Assembly (NCBI GenBank): GCA_029339505.1
Contig: JAQISU010001239.1
Location: forward strand, 10,367,501 to 10,431,500
Reading direction: 5' to 3'
DNA from: Unio delphinus
Lineage: Eukaryota > Mollusca > Bivalvia > Unionida > Unionidae
DNA: 64,000 nucleotides
A model generated the notes under the pieces. It was not told the origin of the DNA. It worked only from the letters and a program-made list of their open reading frames with translations, and made no database searches. Both the position numbers and the translations under genes were made by a program. How positions within the stretch are numbered: the stretch's first letter is position 1; each line of letters opens with the position of its first letter. Below are positions 59,655-64,000 of the stretch, piece after piece.

Positions 59655-59765
59655 GCTGAAATGGAGACTTGCTCCCTTTAATGGCTTCATCAGTGTTTCC
59701 TTGTTTCAGGTCTGAGGCTGTTTCAACAACATCAAAAGAGTTTTGTCAATGTAATTTTAATGAAG
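59655..59765 (-). pseudogene. Array exon copy i (decayed)
   Basis: Minus strand: 'ttgacaaaactcttttgatgttg', then KQGNTDEAIKGSKSPFQPAAQL in one frame after a TGA. It aligns with the KRSTSPLQPANQL part of the best copy. The cassette copy 3 breakpoint (59640) cuts its 3' end, so there is no donor. Confidence 0.55.
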
Positions 59766-59787
59766 TGTGTATGGATATATGTTGTTA

Positions 59788-59960
59788 TTGTTGTTATTGG
59801 GTTTAAGACCATTTTTCATCACAAAATAGGCTACACATGGTAGCCAGTATAAATGATGGAGGAAGAACCCAATATATCCACAGAAAGAACCACTGACCCA
59901 AGAGAAGCTACTCACAAGCTTTCTGAAATACCCACATTGACCAAGCCCGAGACTCTAACA
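59788..59960 (-). repeat. SINE family A, truncated, minus strand
   Basis: 'gggtttaagaccatttttcatcaca', 'ggctacacatggtagccagtat' and 'gaagctactcacaagctttct' match the family A tail and body. The head is lost. Confidence 0.65.
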
Positions 59961-60029
59961 CCCATCATTGTACAGACATCGTTTTCAGCAGAGTTTCTGG
60001 GTGTAAAGGAAATATACTTCATTTAAAAG

Positions 60030-60105
60030 CTTCAGGCACATTATTCCTTTCATTTTTTGGGGTGCAGCAGTAAGACCATATGGGTCTGTCAATACAATTT
60101 TTATA
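60030..60105 (-). pseudogene. Array exon copy ii (decayed)
   Basis: Reads LTDPYGLTAAPQKMKG, then a frameshift relative to the other copies ('aataatgtgcctgaagcttt'). Only the first half of the block is recognisable. Confidence 0.55.
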
Positions 60106-60229
60106 TAACTAACTAGGAGGAAGAGTTCTGCTCAAAGTGACAAGAACTCTCAAATATTCAAAAGGCGTGAGCTAGCCTTCATAAAGGTCACAAAAATAAC
60201 AATGGATACGTACAGAAAAAAGAAACTGC

Positions 60230-61160
60230 AACAGCAATTGGACATGAAACTATTTTAGTTAACTGGTATGGGAAACAGTTGTACTGTGTGCGATGGGAAA
60301 GTGTAATATCCAGCGCTTTCCATGTAACCAGTGGGGTGAAGCAGGAGGGATTATTTCCCCTTAGTATATATAGACGAGTTAAATTGTAAGCTCGGTCAGT
60401 GTAACGTAGGGTTACGTCTGCCACCAAATGTGTTAATTCTTAACAATTTTAGTTTTGATGATGATATGTTTTAAGGAAATAATTAAAGATATGTTAACAA
60501 TACGCATCTGAGAATGATATAATTTATAAGACCAACAAATCAGTATGCAAGGTCTTTAAGACATCTGATTTCAAATTACCATCTTCAACCTCCTATATAT
60601 CTAAACGGCAATGCTTTTACCTACGTCAACACTTATAGGTATTTGGGTCATATTTTGAAATCCAATCAGTCGGATAATGAAGATATGAAGAGACATTACC
60701 GATCTCTGTATACTCGAACAAACATTCTTCTACGTAAATTCAAAGAATTGTTCATTGAATATCAAAATTAGATTATTCAAATCTTGTTGCTGCACCATGT
60801 ATTGCGCTTCTTTGTGGACAAACTTTAGTGAATGTATGAAAAGAAAACTAGTTATTGGTCATAATAATAGTCATTTTATATTAGGTCTTCCAAAGTGGAA
60901 CAGTGCCTCCAACGTGTTTGTTAACTATACTGTATTCAGTTTTGATGAAATAATGAGAAAGCATGTATTCTCAATGATGGCAAGAATATCTAATAGTAAG
61001 AACTGTATATTGAAATCTCTTTGGAACTATGACATTCATGTAAATTCTCATATTATTAGTAGACGGAACAAATTACTCTTTAGATGTATCATTTAATTTT
61101 TACTCTTAATAATGCATGGTGCAGTTAATAGTTGTCGATGTTACTGTATATTTGTAAGTT

Positions 61161-61246
<86 letters not shown>

Positions 61247-61335
61247 TTATGCTTAAAGTGTTTTCTTTTAACTTTATATTTTAATTTAGAGGTATGGACT
61301 TTCTATTCTGAAATAAAGAATTTTTATCTTATCTT
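60230..61335 (+). mobile_element. Non-LTR retrotransposon relic, RT C-terminal part
   Basis: Pieces in order: LVNWYGKQLYCVRWESVISSAF and GVKQEG (60235-60360), FSFDDDMF near 60450 (catalytic ADD box altered to DDD), NTYRYLGHILKSNQSD and YTRTNILLRKFKELF (60625-60755), then another frame with CTMYCASLWTNF, LPKWNSASNVFVN and RNKLLFRCI to about 61095. 3' sequence with AATAAA follows near 61312. The domain order is that of a common animal non-LTR RT family; multiple stops make it dead. It sits inside the tandem exon array, antisense to NUP153. Confidence 0.7.
61163..61242. repeat. (AT)n/(TG)n compound microsatellite
   Basis: An AT run passes into a TG run. It sits in the 3' region of the RT relic. 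Open frames across it are artefacts. Confidence 0.95.
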
Positions 61336-61567
61336 ATATACACACACACATTTTAAAACAAATGTAATAGAAACAGCATTCCTCAAAAAAGTCCATGACG
61401 CATTTTGGTGGCACATCATAAAGTACCATAAATTAATTCACACAAAGAAACATGTTTCAAAGTATAAAAAAAATGAAATATACTTGAAAAAAAATTATTC
61501 TACCATCAGTTTACACGGTCTAAGTATGCACACAAGCTGAGATTCAGTCTTCCGTGGGTATGATAAA

Positions 61568-61569
<2 letters not shown>

Positions 61570-61632
<63 letters not shown>

Positions 61633-61668
61633 CTTTATCATATATATCATTTATCATATATATCATTT

Positions 61669-61711
<43 letters not shown>
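61570..61711. repeat. (AT)n microsatellites with (tcatttatcatatata) spacers
   Basis: Two AT runs (about 61570-61631 and 61671-61711) are joined by three short 'tatcatttatcatata' repeats. Confidence 0.95.
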
Positions 61712-61713
<2 letters not shown>

Positions 61714-62319
61714 TAGATGAAACTGTCACAATACCATCTCTCCTCTGTGTTTTCTTCTGGTGGATGCCTCTCTCTAACGATGATTATCTTCTGAGGCTAG
61801 TAGCTGGAGTTTCAGTCAACACATTTTGCCAAGAGAAAACTGATTGATATAATAGTTCAATTCCTAACACGAAATCTTCCATGTCAGATGCTGCCTTTTC
61901 ATTCCCCATATTAGTAACTAGACAAAGCTGTCAACAGTACAGAAAACTGTTTACAAATTGTATGAATTTCTCATGTGCCTGAAAGATCAGAAATACAAGC
62001 TGGTGATCAAATTTAAGATTTCAGAGATATGGAAAAAGAATATGAAAAGACAAAAGACAAAGATTTTATCTAAGGTATTCAATGTAAGCTCAAATATGTG
62101 TATGTAACAAACTGAAAGGAGACAAAAAATACTGGAAAGGGAATTACTGAAGAGATATCAAAGATTGAAAGATAGAAGCTAGCCCTCACAATGCGACACA
62201 AATGTTAGGATGGACAGAAGATAGAAGTCAAAATGGCCCATATACAAAAGCAAAAGGCATACACAACCAAAATACTAGTTATATACTGTTTTTTGGTCTG
62301 ATATTTTGTAATTGTCTTT

Positions 62320-62450
62320 CCAAAGATATCCTTAATTCGGCCTGTCACCAGCTGGGTAACTGGTTGTGAAGAAGCTGTGCTCCATGTAAAGACTCCTGGC
62401 ACATTGCTCATTTGTTTCATGTTTGTGGCAGCTGCAACACCATTTTTTAA
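62320..62450 (-). pseudogene. Array exon copy iii (decayed)
   Basis: Open reading: GVAAATNMKQMSNVPGVFT, then STASSQPVTQLVTGRIKDIFGK, closely matching copy v. But 'cattag' at the acceptor is 'cattaa', about eight bases after it are missing, and the donor 'tcaggtac' is 'acaattac'. It keeps frame yet can no longer be spliced in. Confidence 0.65.
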
Positions 62451-62729
62451 TGCAATTTTTATGTTATGAACTTGGAAGAGACATAGAAAGCACTGGAAAG
62501 AGTGTTATGCTAAAAGTGACAAGAGCTATCAGATATTCAAAAAGCATGAACTGGCCCTCATAAAAGTAAAGTAAATATAAGAATGGAAGCATATAAGAAA
62601 TCTGAAATTCCTCAAATGCAAATGCAATGAAATTGGTAACTAAATATTATATACATAGTTGTAGTCCTATCTGTATGCGGATTTCTTCCATTATTTCTTA
62701 GTATCTCCATGGTATTGCTAGACTTTACC

Positions 62730-62830
62730 ACCGCAGCTGAATATAAGGAAATAAGCTCCCATAGGGGTTTCAGACACAATCCTCCATTACTTTATGTTTG
62801 AGGCTGCTGCAACTCCATCAAGTGGCTTTG
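62730..62830 (-). pseudogene. Array exon copy iv (decayed)
   Basis: Reads LTKPLDGVAAASNIK and then meets a TAA stop. The remainder is not recognisable. Confidence 0.6.
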
Positions 62831-63807
62831 TCAATAGGTTTTTTATACTTAATTAATATGTGTATCTGTATTATCATTTAATAGTACAACAGAACAACAA
62901 TAGCTATATGGAGCAGATTCAAGTTAAATTTCAAGAAATAAAAAGACTGAATTTTACACAATTCTTTAAAGACAAACCCTTTCAATGAAATGTAAACATT
63001 CACTAAAAGTCTAAGATCAAACATAAAGGTGAGCAATTCTGTTTGTGTGAGTATATGAGAAAAACTCTTCATATACTGCATCCAAACTTACTGTATAAAC
63101 TGTATTCCCTCAACAAGTTGTATGCCTTCTCTGGTGACGCATTATAACAAACCATAAATGAATTGAGAAGAAAAAAGCATAAAAAGGTGTTCCATAGAGT
63201 TCACATTGCAAAGTATGCACACACATTGAGATTCAAGCTGCAGCTGAGGTAAACGTGTTAGGTATAAATATCCACATATCCTCTTTGCAACTGTCAAAAG
63301 ACCACGTTGCATCTGCAATTTCTTCTCCCTGAATGATGCATCTATCCAATGATTATGATCTTCTGATAGTTGATTATTTAGTTTTCATTCCATACATTTT
63401 GCCAAAGCATAGGCAACATAACAAAAAAGCAGCCAACAGCACAGAATAGAGGACAACGTTTAAGAATAAATCATGTGCCTATAACATTCGAGAGATTAGA
63501 GTTTCAAAAAATCTAATTTCAAAATATCAAGTTTTCATTAATGATTTTGGTGCAAGTTCAGAAATTTGTATTCAATGAATTGGGAGAAGACACAGAAAAT
63601 AATGGAAAGGAGTTATTGTTATTGTGACAAGAACTGTCAGGCATTGAAATATATGAGCTAGCTCTCATAAAAGTGTCACAAATATTAGAATGGACAGCAG
63701 GGAGAGATCAAAATGGCCATATACAAAGGCAAAAGGGTAAAAAATTAAACTATTACATCTTTGCATAGGTTTATTGTCGGGGGGATTTATTGTTGGAGGC
63801 TTTGTAC

Positions 63808-63951
63808 CTGACTTTCCAAGAATATCCATAGATTGGCCTGTCATCAGCTGGTTAGCTGGTTGTAAGGGAGATGTGCTCCGTTTAAAGACTTCAGGCACAT
63901 TACACCTTTGCTTCATGTTTGGGGATGCTGCAACACCATCATATGGGTTTG
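63808..63951 (-). CDS. NUP153: Candidate upstream NUP153 exon (array exon copy v)
   Basis: Bounded by acceptor 'ggcattag' (weak pyrimidine tract) and donor TCAG|gtacaaag; phase 1 to phase 1, exactly compatible with the next exon at 55358. It reads NPYDGVAASPNMKQ, then NVPEVFKRSTSPLQPANQL and MTGQSMDILGKS. The G-x-A-A...P...Q...(M/V)T....IL layout loosely resembles the N-terminal pore-anchoring region of NUP153 before the zinc fingers. That match is from memory and tentative. As the only array copy with both splice sites it is the best candidate for a working exon. Confidence 0.45.
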
Positions 63952-64000
63952 CTAATGCCATGTTTATGTAATGATCAAAGAAGGAAGGTGCATAGAAAGC

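Larger units (their letters stand above)
59650..64000 (-). repeat. Second tandem array: at least five copies of an exon-bearing unit
   Basis: The exon-like block 'gatggtgttgcagc.gc...aaacatgaa' (minus sense) occurs at about 59650-59765, 60030-60105, 62320-62450, 62730-62830 and 63808-63951. Each is accompanied by repeated flank pieces (plus sense): 'gtgacaagaactctca', 'atgagctagc.ctcataaaagt', 'aatggacag'. Spacing is uneven (0.3 to 2.3 kb) because of insertions. Only the 63808 copy has intact splice sites. Confidence 0.75.

Noticed and set aside
61112..61847. Open frames with Ile-Tyr and Cys-Val runs
   Set aside because: Translations of (AT)n and (TG)n microsatellites.

Overview
The window is animal nuclear DNA: AT-rich, full of introns, microsatellites, tRNA-derived SINEs, non-LTR retrotransposon relics and DNA-transposon remnants. 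The SINE families (tRNA-like head, tail near 'gctgaaaaatggcgtt') and dispersed 'gtgaccttgacct' and 'caagatggc' repeats suggest a marine mollusc, most likely a bivalve. That placement is inference. No prokaryotic gene organisation, CRISPR array or rRNA gene is present, and the tRNA-like sequences are SINE heads.

One gene dominates: a NUP153-type nuclear pore basket nucleoporin on the minus strand. Twelve exons between 55358 and 13891 join with perfectly consistent splice phases. They encode about 981 residues of the C-terminal part of the protein: six RanBP2-type zinc fingers, an FG-repeat domain that includes an in-frame 23-residue tandem array, and a basic C-terminus (ILKAVRRIKK) followed by TGA at 13891. 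The N-terminus lies beyond 64000.

Region by region: 1-1.8 kb is a decayed Polinton/Maverick-like fragment (adenain-like protease and A32-like ATPase pieces). 4.2-5.6 kb is a minus-strand L1-like reverse transcriptase relic. 6.7-13.7 kb is gene-poor sequence downstream of the nucleoporin gene. 13.9-47 kb is the 3' two-thirds of the gene, with introns carrying SINEs, a CR1/Jockey-like RT relic (27.6-28.5 kb), a candidate hAT-like element (23.9-25.7 kb), piggyBac-like relics and diverged repeat arrays. 47.0-59.6 kb is a three-copy tandem duplication of a zinc-finger exon cassette. The middle copy has lost about 3.2 kb, including one finger, and two copies share a decayed finger exon. 59.65-64 kb is a second tandem array: at least five copies of another phase 1-1 exon on the same strand, most of them broken, with a plus-strand RT relic inserted.

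The main biological point is that this nucleoporin is being reshaped by exon-level tandem duplication and decay. Zinc-finger exons are all phase 1-1, so they can be gained or lost without breaking the reading frame, and part of the FG region grows as a coding minisatellite.
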